NCBI GenBank assembly: GCA_034508935.3
Contig: CM067453.1
Location: 26,242,523-26,306,522, forward strand
Origin: Berghia stephanieae
Taxonomy: Eukaryota; Mollusca; Gastropoda; Nudibranchia; Aeolidiidae
Direction: 5' to 3'
Length of the DNA: 64,000 nt
The notes under the pieces were generated by a model. It ran no database searches. It saw only the letters and a list, made by a program, of their open reading frames with translations, and was not told the origin of the DNA. The translations under genes were made by a program, and so were the position numbers. This document shows positions 54,184-64,000 of this stretch, piece after piece. Position 1 is the first letter of the stretch. Each line of letters begins with the position of its first letter.

Positions 54184-57100
54184 TTAAAATTGGTCGTCTA
54201 TATCCACATTGCTCTCATCGCTGAAATTCAAGTTCATGTTCTCGGTATTTGAACAAGTCTCTCCAAAACAGCCAGAGCAAGCATGTGTACACTTAAGTCC
54301 ATGTTTTCTGCAACTACAACGAAGACTGGTACATCCAGATTTACAGGCACAAGTAACAACAGCTAACAAGGTTTCTGGAGCAGGGGGTAGGTCTGTCATA
54401 ATTGGTGTCAGACGATTGTTCTTGACGTAATAACCCCAATCTATTGGGTCCAACTGCTGATCAAACTTGCCAAGCCATTGTTGTACCTGGAAATAGACCC
54501 GAAGACTGTGGAACTTTGCTGCAGCAGAAGTTGGAGGCAGAGTTTGTGGTTCAACATAGACAACAGACTTGGCAACCTTGTCCTTGAAACGTCGAATCCT
54601 CGCTTCATTCAGGGACTGGTAATTTAATCCATAGACTAAAAGCAAAGCTTCTCCCCTGCATTGATGATGTCGGCTTTTTGTGACGAACTGTTCAGAAAAA
54701 TATCTGCGATTGTCTGAAATTCTTCTTTTTTTAGCTTCTTTAAAGCAACAGATTTTCCTATCCCATAGACTCTAGATGTCGTGTCACACCCAAGTAATGC
54801 GTGTGCAAAAAGTAGTCTACATGAATTGATTCCAAGAGATGCATTTATACTTCGAATACAACACACTCTTACACCTTGTTTGGTTGATGTGAAGTAAACA
54901 TTTTTAAGACTGGGTCGAAAATGGGCACTCAGAATGCATAATAGATCTGTGTCTTCTCCAACCACTACAGTGTCTCGTTTTATGCTTTGTTCGAGAGCTG
55001 TCATTACGATGTCAACATCCGCATCCTCAATTGCATGTACAGTAAAATGGCCTGATTTTTTCAAAGCTTCAGAGAGGAAGGTTATAAAACGTCCCTTGTT
55101 GCTCTTATGGGCAAGAAACATTTCTTTGCATGTGTGGAGGATAGAATTTAAGTCGAAATTAACTTTTACCCCTGCTCCTCCATTTCGTCTCAAGTGTGTT
55201 GTGTCTTTTGTAGAAAGTGGAGAATTGTATCCATCGAAAACAATGTGGGCAGATCTGTATTTAGATGTAACATATGTACAATATTGTGTGATGATGTCAT
55301 TAATAGTTGCGCCACGATTCCAAGGAATTCTTTGTAAAAGAGAACCACCATCTAAAACAAAACAATAGTCTCCATCTGGCAGGCCAGTAATTTCTCCACC
55401 TTCACATTGACTGCACAGAGCATCCCGAAGCGATGGTTTCCTTGCCTCTAGAGGCAAACCTGTCGAATCAAACAGTGCTGGAGGAAAAGAGCAGAGTTCA
55501 AGAATGTTCTCCTTGTTTTCAATTGTTATTTCAGCAACGCTTGTGAGCCGCTGGAATAGCAGTTTTGAGTCAACATGCAGAGTCTTTTTTTCCACGTGGC
55601 ATATTGTTTTAGTGGCCATGTTAATGAGTTGTTTTTTTCTTTTTAAACGAAAAAATAAGAGCGTTCTCACCAATCATGCCAGAGATAATGTTGTCCCCCA
55701 ATGCCTGAGCAAGGTGAGCATTGACTGATGAGTCAGCAATGTGACCAGTACATATATTACGTAATTCATTTTCCCCGACAAAAGGATTTCTCTCATAGAG
55801 ATATTGAAAGAGTTTCCTAGTATCGTTGTTGTCTCTTTGGCGTCGTGCAAGGCCAATATCTTTATGAAGCTGGTCATTTGGAATTTCATGACCTGCAAAT
55901 TTGGTCAATGCTGAAGTGATCTCGGCACATGCGGGCATTGACATGATCCACAACGCTCTTTGACTCTCATCCATCCCCCTGCCCCTTGTGAGACCTCCTT
56001 GAGACTTTATATTTTTCATTAAACTTTGTTCAATGGCAAGATCTGTGGATAATCCTGTCCAACTGTTGATGTTGCATCTAACCACATGATGACCTGCCAT
56101 AAATGCATTATAGACATTTGAATGAGATGTTTCTAGGTCAAGCATCGATGTTAAATAGATATACCCTGACTTTAGATATAGATTGTGTCCACACGAGGCG
56201 AAAAAAGGTAGCATTTTGGAAAGACTTGACAAGTGAAGTCTCCAGTCCCCAGTGCGTTCAGCCCTGATGAAGTCACGCAGGATTCTTACCATGTCCAAAT
56301 ACAGAAACCACAATTGTGCTGTTGTCCTATCTAAAGAAGTTTCCCTTTTGTCTTGTAGCTGTGACATGATGTGTTGAAATACTGGATTAGTTTCAAGGTT
56401 ATTTATGGCAATGCTTTTGTCCATTATTCCATCGACCAATGAACTAATTTCTTCAAAGCGGGTTTCTCTTGAGCCAGAAGAACTCTCAGGTGTGGTTTGA
56501 TCTAAATGATTTTCATAAATAATATCTGAAATCCCTGGCACATCTTTGCTGAATACTTCGGCATTGGCTTCATCTTCAACTGATCGAGTTAAAACTGAAA
56601 CATTTAGATTGAAAATATCACTGACAATAACAGCATGAAGTGCGGAATCTAAAAGACAATGGGCTCTGACTGCTCTTGAGTAGGCCTTTCCATTCATGAT
56701 AAAGGGAACAGAATTAGGAGCATAGATCACTTTGAGGACATTTTCGATACCCGATCCCTCCATAACCTTTCCAATACAACCAAGAAAACTCATTGCTGTG
56801 TGGAATCCACCAAGTCTTAACACGATGTTATTTAGGCTGTCATCATTTCTTGACATTAGCACTTTGGACTTCCAATATAATGGTTGGTCAAAGGTAATGA
56901 CAGGTGTTGTTTTGCATTTGTTTGCTTGTGATGACAAGAATTTCAGAGTTGATAATATGCATGATTCATCAGTTGTTTCAGATCAATGATTGGAAGGAAT
57001 TCAATACCAGATGTTTCTGTGCAAACTCTATTTCCAACAACTGCTTGCATGAATCCAGACCACATTGGTCTCCGAGAGTTGAAAATCCAAGAGGTTCTCC

Positions 57101-57514
57101 ATAGAATATCAACACTGGCAAGAGAATCTTGAGAGTTGGGTATTGAATATGGCTTGTAGAGAATGGGAGATGAAGGATCTTTTGGATTAGAAAAATGAAT
57201 TTTAATTTTCGCTAATTCCCTGATTTCTTCCATTGAAACATCTTTTCTGGGAATTTTTCTCGTAATCGCAGATGGGGGTGAACTTATTGCTATCATTCCC
57301 ATGCCATGGAATGTGTTGAGACCATCGATTGTTGCAATATTATGATCAACATTGTCAGCTACAAATTGCAAAAATGCGTTATCACATGAAAGGCTTACAT
57401 CCTTACCAGAATCCAAGGCGGCACTTTTTTCAAATGTTCTCACTTCATTATACGCGCAACAAAAACCAAGCTTGTGCAGAACATCTACAAGGAGCCTCGA
57501 TCCAGTCTGGTGGT

Positions 57515-58635
57515 AGCAGATTCTAATGGCTCCACTACCCTCACTCTGTTACCCGGGTTTCCATATAGTTCGCCAGACCTGATGTCGGATAACCGCCGCC
57601 CATAGCCAAACTCCGCTAGGGAGAAAAACTTCGGCAGCCAGGCCTAGTCTCAAGCGACTATCCCACAACCGCCGCCTTACAACACCTGGATTGAATACGT
57701 GGCCTTCTGCGAACCTGGAAGCAGAGCCCGCCTGTCCCTGCATCGGTCCCCAGGCGGGATGCGAGGACTCAACCACCAGCCACGTCAGCGATTGGAACCC
57801 TGCGCATTTACGCGGCGGGGGTCGTCTGGGTCCAATTACTCCTACCTGCCAGGAGTTTCCTCCTACCTACCAGGAGGTTCGGTTCCCACTTTGGCTACAC
57901 CGTTGGTCCGATCTGCGGGCACCTCCCACCCTCAAAGGAGGCGCCAAGTCCTCATATCTGGGCTTCGTACATCTCCTACCTGCTAGGTTTTGCCAAGTAC
58001 CCACGATTGAGCCCCGTACGCCTCCCCGCGGCTGGGAGGCGACGCGCGAGATCGTCCCTTCGGGTCATAGATTCCCCTATCAAGACCCTATCAGTACAGC
58101 CGTTTGGAAAACGTACTCTCTGCCCCCACAGGAGCCGTATCTCCAGCACGTCCTGACCCGCAAAGCCAGGGCTCCACGAACGTAGCCGCCGCCCTCGCCT
58201 TGCAGCTGGGCATGCGTGCCATTGGTTCGCTTTATCGCTTTAGGTTGGGGCCGCAAGGGGGTGGATAACAGAATGGAGGGGGTGTCCGGCTAGCGGTGGC
58301 TAGCCAGACTAACCGGCTAGCGGTGGCTAGCCAGCCGTGGGTGTCCGATGGGTGACGCCATGAAAACGGCCCATCGAACGTGTCCGGTAGGTGACGCCAT
58401 GAAAACGGCCTACCGAACGAATGTCCGGGATAGGAGTAATCCTATTCGGACGCCTGGTTGAATCACATTCAGTTCGCGCATCCCACGTCAGACCGTCGTT
58501 AGGCGCCTGAAGTTAGCTGGTTTCTCCGGGATGGTCTCGTGACGGTGCACCGGTCCACCTCTTGCTCTAGGTCAGCACTTAAGCACCCCTGCCAGTGTAT
58601 GATGCATACGTCAAGGCAGTGATTCATTAGGGGCG
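57515..58635. mobile_element. 1.12-kb GC-rich insertion with 11-bp target duplication and structured hairpins
   Basis: Perfect AGTCTGGTGGT occurs on both sides (57504-57514 and 58636-58646). Removing the insert and one copy restores the reading frame around 'IHHQTGSRLLVDVLHKLGFC' of the interrupted protein, which fixes the ends. The insert is far more GC-rich than the window. It has no TIRs and no poly(A); the two ends share only a weak direct similarity (GATTC...). An open frame of 164 codons (57691-58185, +) matches nothing I know. The right half carries a series of hairpins (58286-58451). It is unclassified; a tailless non-LTR retroelement or its non-autonomous relative is my guess. Confidence 0.85.
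58286..58451 (+). repeat. tandem hairpin array with covarying stems
   Basis: Two direct 22-bp units (58286-58307, 58313-58334) each fold as GGCTAGC/GCTAGCC. Two 39-bp units (58341-58379, 58380-58418) share the identical loop TGACGCCATGAAAACGG but have stems CGATGGG/CCCATCG and CGGTAGG/CCTACCG. A further hairpin pairs GTCCG/CGGAC and ATAGGA/TCCTAT (58423-58451). The orientation of any RNA product is unknown. Confidence 0.85.
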
Positions 58636-59802
58636 AGTCTGGTGGTGAATTTGGATACCAAGACCGACTTGAAGTGGCGTGAGCAATGACTTGGGTCTTG
58701 CTGCCTGTATCAGTGCCTGGCCCAGAGATGATGTTATGATACTATTTTCCAACGGCTCAAACAAACTTTTCAAGAATAACTTTAAGCTATAAGGTAGAAA
58801 TGCGTCATTCGCTTCCTTTGATGAAATAGAATCCACTGTTGGATAAAATGCTTTACTACTCTCTAAGGCCTTGATGTCCGATTTTATCAATTTTGCAGCG
58901 GTCTCGATTATTTTTGTTTTTTCATCCTCTGCTGTAGAACATTCTTGAGTTTGGTGAAAAGCATGGATAATCTTTTGAGCATTTTCTCTCAAAGAAATAA
59001 TATCTGGCAAACCATCTTTTTCATAGATAAAAAGGGTGTCTCCGTAATGGTCTCTTAACTTTTTCTTCAAATAAAATGGAGAATACGCATTTGATCCATA
59101 CTTCTCCATCTCAGAGGTCAGGTGAGATATCGTAACTGTTTCATCCCCAATTTGCTCCAAATAAGTTATGACATGGTCAAATGCCGCTTTACACTCATTG
59201 TTTACTGGCCTGCCACGAGATGGATTCTTTTTAACCTCTGCTTGAGTCGCAAATTCTGATGGAACATCTTTGTCTGTCCTAAAATTTACACTACATTGTT
59301 GATATTTGACTTCTAAGGCATGTAAATCCTGACAGTATTCTAATCTACCTAATATCATCTGGGACCATTCGTCTTTTCTTTCTTTACACTTACTTTTAAT
59401 TGAGAGCAAAAATTGTTTTTCAGTCCTAACAGGGAAAACATCAGGGTTCCGTTTTGTTCTCTTAAAGAGATATTGACCGCAAAACAAACATTCATTTCTC
59501 ACATCAAACGAAGATGTTGATCGTAGTGAGGGTGTTGACTGCTTAGCGTTGTAATGTCTTAGAGCTGCTGCAGCAACATTCTTTTTATTCGTGTAATGTT
59601 GCTGACATCGCCGATGTATTTTGGAGCCAGGTATCAGTTTTAGATTGTCGTTTCTCTTAACACTAACTTTATTAATGGTGTCACAGCCCTTTTCGCCAAG
59701 AGTTGTTATAACATCAGTATTAATGAATTCCTCGTGGCAAATAGGACATTGTTGTTGAATATCAGTCATCTGAAAGTGAAATTTCATTTTGTCTTTAATC
59801 AA

Positions 59803-60385
59803 GCATTGACAAAAAAGTTTTAATAAATAGTTAGAAATACTGTATGGATGACTATTAATTTAAACGATTTCGAAGGCAACATTAAACATTAAACAGCAGA
59901 TAAAGAAATGAAAATACAATTTATAGAGCGCGGTTAAGTGGCTCAGAGACCGAGGTATTATGACAAAAGTCAAGCGTTGTTAAGCATGATCGGTGGTCGG
60001 ATGAGTGAAAGTGATCGTGGACAATTCTGGTGCCTACGTTCCGTCTTTGGTAAGCAGGCTTCAGGCAGCCCCCACCGCTCTCTACAATTAACACACACTA
60101 CCCCACTCGACTAAGGTGTGAACGTGTCCTTGGTTTTAGGCAATTGGTGCTGCATGAAATGGAAATATGGTTCCATTTGGTCAATGGGATAAATTGAAAT
60201 ATCATGAAGCGCATTAAGCATGGTAAATGTTTGGAAATGCGCTAGAAAAACTGTTGTAATTATTTATTTTATGTATCTAAAACACATAAAACATTTGAAT
60301 AAGCAGTAGATGCTAACACTTTACTCATCGCAACATAGGTCGCCGATAACGCAGTATGATCTTCAATCTGTAAAACATGACGCCC
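59803..60385. other. intergenic, possible 5S-like SINE scrap
   Basis: 59960-60060 contains TTAAGCATGATCGGTGGTCG and GGATGAGTGA, loosely like the 5S rRNA internal control region (TAAGCAGGGTCGG ... GGATGGGAGA) with a gap. The similarity is short and may be chance. Confidence 0.3.
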
Positions 60386-60400
60386 TTGGGTTTCCATACT

Positions 60401-60935
60401 GGGTGGGGATCCTGACCTCCCATAGTGGGCAGGGAGGTACATTCTGTGTCTTCTATCCCCCCAAACCCGTTTTCCAATTGTTACCTGTCATTGTCTTGGA
60501 ATGAGATTACTTAGTTTTGTCCTGATCCTTGCCGGAGTTCCTTGGCTGGGAGGGAAACAGTCGAATGTATAGTTATAGTTTTGGGAGATGATATTTTTTT
60601 CCTTGTAAATCATCTCTCTGTTATGCATTGTATTATGTTTAGTTTACATATTATATTATATGATTGGTAAACATTTGAGTGTATTCCTCTTAGTTGGGAC
60701 CTGTGCTTGTGTCTGGATGAGACTTTTAGGTGATCTCAAACTAAGTACTTTGACGGTGTGCTCTTGGAATCTACATCTGTTCCCTATTTGAACCAGTTCC
60801 CCTTTGTCTTACCTTTTCTTTTGTGCTTTAATTGTAATTCTAGAACTTTTTAATATCCCATTTTCTTCCTTTTTACTGGCGCTGATATGACCTTAATGTG
60901 TTGCAAGCGCCGTAAAACCCTTAAAAACAAAACAA
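60401..60935 (+). mobile_element. family A, full-length reference copy, 15-bp target duplication
   Basis: Flanked by TTGGGTTTCCATACT (60386-60400 and 60936-60950), the clearest target duplication in the window. 535 bp, starting GGGTGGGGATCCTGACCTCC and ending with GGCGCT ... AGCGCC, CGTAAAACCC and TTAAAAACAAAACAA. No tRNA-type A/B boxes are seen at its 5' end and it has no long frame, so it is a non-autonomous retroelement of unknown head. Confidence 0.95.
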
Positions 60936-60950
60936 TTGGGTTTCCATACT

Positions 60951-61765
60951 TTCATTTTACTTTCATATAACACTGTTTTGTATTGTTTAATTCAGCTGTA
61001 TGTTTATTGAGAGAGTGTTTCAATTGATTAGTTTTGAATTCTAGGTCAGTTATTAAATTGAGAACATTAGATTGAATGAAAAAATGAACATACTTCTTAC
61101 CTTGCATTGTACTGAAATAAGTCATTGAATTGATATCACACTTGGGAAAAACAGAAATGCTGAAAACAGACTTAGATTTACATTAAAATGTGCGAGAATG
61201 ACTTGATAGTCTCTAATAACGGACTGGGAGATGGCCAAAAAAATAAATCCATGTGGCCAATCAAGAACATGAAAAATTGACAAATTTAACTTCGCATGAC
61301 CAATCACTACTAAATCATAACCCTCAGAATAAAACCCCCCAAAAACTCATCCATATGTTTCACAATAAATCGACGAAAATTCAAAGTCTTTATTTTCATT
61401 GTCGATAATAAAATAATAATATTAATAATGATAATAATATTTTTTCTATCTTTGTGTAGCCATATTTGGCCATATGCGTGGGATGCGGTAATCCCCCATT
61501 GTTCGCGCGTGACGTTGATGGATGAGCCAGAAAGATGGGTAGGGGGAGGGGGGAATGCGGTTTGCTTTTTAAAATTTTATCCATTGTGCAGGTATGTTGC
61601 TTCAGTTGTATCAATTTTACCACATTTGCTATTTTTTCAATTTTCAATGTTAAATTTAATTATGTTAGCACCCTTCTATAATGGTAAACAATGGATCATT
61701 TCAATCAGTGAATTACATTCTACAATCTGACACAAAAAAGATTTATGTTGCAATTAGTTGGAGGT
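60951..61765. other. intergenic, no gene recognised
   Basis: AT-rich sequence with an ATA/ATT-rich stretch at about 61407-61442; nothing else is supported. Confidence 0.45.
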
Positions 61766-62833
61766 TCACATAAGAAAAATCACTATCTTTCTCTGACTAT
61801 TAAATTCACAGTTAAAGATGTTTGTCTTGTTTGAAGTTAAGTTGGAAGAAGAAATTGGGAAATATAGCAGTGTATCATCGGCGTAAAGATGGTGACTGAT
61901 TCTATTAAGAGGTGTGATGTAGACAGTGAACAGAAATGGACCCAAAACTGACCCCTGAGGCATGCCTAAATCAAGTGTGATGGTTGTCGAAGATGTTCCA
62001 TTTATGCATACTCATTGCATTCAATTCTTCAAGTAATTAGAAAACCACTTGAGTGCTGTGCCGGTGACTCCAAAAGAATCCTCCATTCGGTCCATAAGTA
62101 AATTGTGGTCGACCGTATCGAATGCCACACTTAAATCTAAGAGCAGTGCAACATTGCTACTGTGTTCCAAATGGGGAATCAGATCATTATGGACTAGAAG
62201 ATGTGCAGTTTCGGTGCTGTGGCACGGTCTGTATGCAGACTGAAATGTATTGCGTAGATTGTTATTAATAAAATGCTGTTGTAGTCGTGTCACAACAAGC
62301 CTTTCAATAACCTTTGATTTGAATTGGAAAAAGGTCTGTAGTTTTTTAATAAATAGTATTTGTTGAGATGTCGATGTTGTACTTTTGAAACTCTGCTAAA
62401 AACTGTGATTGAGGCTTTATTTTTCTTTGATTGTGGAGGAAGATAAATTAAAACATTCAAGCAGTTCAAATGTCAATGGTGTTGTGGTGGTGATAACTTT
62501 AAAATTCAATCCATTTTTAAAGACAACCATCAATCCGCCACAATCCAAGCGGTCATTTCTGATGAAGGAATTACCGGCCAGTAAAAGATCACATAAAATA
62601 TAATCATCATTTTCTTTCAACCATGTCTCCATTATAAATAGTACATCAATGTCATTTGATATAATGTATTCATTTAAAAGTGTTGCTTTGTTACAAACTG
62701 AATGTGAATCCAGTAGGGACATTTTTACAATGTTATTTATATTTTGTGGATGGATTTTGCTCTCGCTCACTTTGACAGGGGTAAGCATTGGTTGGGGTGA
62801 GGGGGGTGTTGGTTTATCACGGTTGTAATGCAT
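61766..62833 (-). mobile_element. L2-group LINE, internally deleted
   Basis: Minus strand, from 62833 downward: the start of an AP-like endonuclease ('SVCNKATLLNEYI', 'DVLFIMETWLKENDD'), then, after only about 125 bp, reverse-transcriptase blocks ('FQSAYRPCHSTETAHLLVHN', 'ALLLDLSVAFDTVDHNLLMD', 'MPQGSVLGPFLF', 'HHLYADDTLLY' with the catalytic YADD). The endonuclease C-terminus and the RT N-terminus, several hundred residues, are missing, and frames shift between blocks. It is a dead copy. Confidence 0.9.
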
Positions 62834-64000
62834 TTTTTACGCTTACAGCCTCAGGGCCTGTAGTAAATATCAATTGGAGGATAAAAGTGTTCACAATTTT
62901 TTAAAGAATGGTGGTGGTAAGTCACCGCTGTCTGTGAACGAACATAACATGAAGATTTCTCACAACAGCTCGATCGAGACACGACAGTCATAACATAACA
63001 AAATTATCACAACAAACAGTGACACAAAAACTTCTACACATTCCTTCCCCTTCTAATGCACACCTCCATCCATTAGTCTTAGCCATAAGGGGGAAAAGGA
63101 AAATTCTTACCTTAAGAGAATCCGAAGATTGTGAAGCGTATCAATGAATTGATAAAAATCTGTCTTGGCTTGAATATATTTACAAAATTGAAAAGAATGA
63201 AAAAAGAAAATTCTCAGGGGTGAACTTTTCCTCCTGGGTTGGTAGTACATGCATAGAAGGATCCACATCTTGGGATGACTGTACATTATATACATGGGAG
63301 AGGTATCCTTTGGAGCCTGTAAAATATTAATGGGATTATTCCTGTTCTGTGCAGCTTAATATTAGAGATAATATTTAATGACTGTTAGAGTGCCATGCTG
63401 CGTTTCCCTTATCTATTTGTATCTTGAATGCTCGTTCAAAATTTCTGAATCTACATTTGTTCCCTACTTGAACCATTCCCTCAAGTCATTTTAATTGTAC
63501 AACTAGAATCCTTTCACTATCCCGTTTTCTTCCTTTTTATTGACACTGATTTGACCTATATGTGTTGCAAGCGCCGTAAAAACGAAAACAAAAAATGAGC
63601 CCCCGCCCCTTCCCCCATGTCAACCCTTGTCAACATTTTGCACCCCCCCCCCCCCCCCCCCCTTCCCCTAGCTGATGACATATGTGAACACTTCCTTGCC
63701 TTAGAATTTTGCCAAAAACATAAAATTAAAAATGAGTCTAGTTCATCCTGACATATTTTCACTTTGAGACTATGGGTCACACATATACACAATGCATGTA
63801 TCAGAGCTTTTTTTCTGAGGGGAAATTGGACAGGGGGAGTCACTCCCTGTTCAGAATTCTCCAATTATTATACACATGTTTTGATTTTGAATAAAAGAGC
63901 AAAAGAATAAACAATCAAAAACACAAGCATTGAATTTTTCAATTTTATGTTTTCTAAATTTTGTCACAAATATGTTATACGGGTTGTATTGTCAGAAACC
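62834..64000. other. intergenic, with a family A tail
   Basis: 63430-63590 is a diverged family A 3' end ('CTACATTTGTTCCCTACTTG' to 'GTGTTGCAAGCGCCGTAAAA'). A C run lies at about 63643-63661. Otherwise nothing is recognised. Confidence 0.6.

Larger units (their letters stand above)
54184..59802 (-). pseudogene. decayed copy of a large FEN1/XPG-like nuclease protein, probable Academ-type DNA transposon
   Basis: Five minus-strand frames form one long protein, read from 59802 down. The N-terminus has Cys/His clusters ('CPICHEEF', 'HRRCQQHY', 'ECLFCGQYLF'). The middle includes 'FHGMGMIAISSP', 'TPVITFDQPLYWKS', 'VLRLGGFHTAMSFLGCIGKV' and 'QGGLTRGRGMDESQRALWIM'. A nuclease core follows: 'FVLDGGSLLQRIPW', 'VVGEDTDLLCIL', 'LLGCDTTSRVYGIGKSVALK', i.e. 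acidic residues plus a GIG helix-two-turn-helix as in FEN1/XPG. The C-terminus is a cysteine cluster ('CACKSGCTSLRCSCRKHG...'). I recall similar full-length uncharacterised proteins being abundant in cnidarians and other marine invertebrates; the Academ label is from memory of XPG-bearing DNA transposons. Frame breaks lie near 56.98 kb, 55.65 kb (an A/T-rich run) and 54.65 kb, plus the insertion at 57515-58635. TIRs were not found, so a multicopy host gene remains possible. Confidence 0.75.

Noticed and set aside
57691-58185. 164-codon open frame on the plus strand
   Set aside because: It lies in GC-rich sequence where stops are rare, a second frame is also open, and no motif is recognisable. 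It is kept only as a remark on the insertion.
58480-58530. 28S rRNA fragment (GTTAGCTGGTTTCTCCG resembles a 28S segment)
   Set aside because: Only about 12 bp match and neighbouring 28S sequence is absent.

Overview
The window is animal nuclear DNA from a marine-invertebrate-like genome. It is AT-rich and intron-containing, with many G/C, CT, CA, AT and trinucleotide runs, and it is crowded with LINE, SINE, MITE and Penelope-like remnants. The exact phylum cannot be read from the sequence; an echinoderm or another non-vertebrate is my guess. No bacterial genes, operons, CRISPR arrays or rRNA genes were seen.

Two host genes can be assembled exon by exon, both on the + strand. (1) A heterochromatin protein 1 (HP1/CBX) gene spans 15374-24198. 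It has five coding exons and encodes a 179-aa protein with a chromodomain, a basic hinge and a chromoshadow domain; a probable 3' UTR of about 3 kb ends at a cluster of AATAAA signals near 27.2-27.3 kb. Its last intron carries a 2.3-kb CCA/CAT/CTA minisatellite. (2) A THAP-C2H2 zinc-finger gene spans 33966-49103. It has nine coding exons encoding about 512 aa: an N-terminal THAP domain, a predicted coiled coil and four C-terminal C2H2 fingers. Its first exon as printed contains one single-base frame break. Both proteins would act in the nucleus on chromatin or DNA.

A third coding region, 54184-59802 on the minus strand, is a decayed copy of a large uncharacterised protein. It has N-terminal Cys/His clusters, a FEN1/XPG-like nuclease core and a C-terminal CXC-type cysteine cluster. 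I suspect an Academ-type DNA transposon. It is broken by three frame shifts and by a 1.12-kb GC-rich insertion flanked by a perfect 11-bp target duplication. That insertion contains tandem hairpins whose stems covary while their loops stay identical.

Layout: 1-6.4 kb is simple repeats plus a LINE fragment. 6.4-11.6 kb is a 5.2-kb palindrome carrying mirrored sets of three TTAA-flanked MITEs, with degenerate relatives of its modules on both sides. 11.6-12.4 kb is a TIR element. 12.8-27.3 kb is the HP1 gene. 27.4-29.8 kb holds nested copies of a ~530-bp retroelement (called family A here). 29.8-32.7 kb is a broken Penelope-like element. 34-49 kb is the THAP gene, whose introns hold tRNA-derived SINEs, L2-like LINE ends, foldbacks and nested MITEs. 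49.1-54 kb is more repeats (a pogo-like MITE, a hairpin MITE, family A with a nested relative). 54.2-59.8 kb is the decayed nuclease element. 60-64 kb has a family A copy with a 15-bp target duplication and an internally deleted L2-group LINE.

The most interesting signals are the covarying hairpins in the GC-rich insertion, the covarying 3'-terminal hairpin shared by two retroelement families, the MITE-bearing palindrome, and the several nested insertions whose target duplications give a relative order of events.
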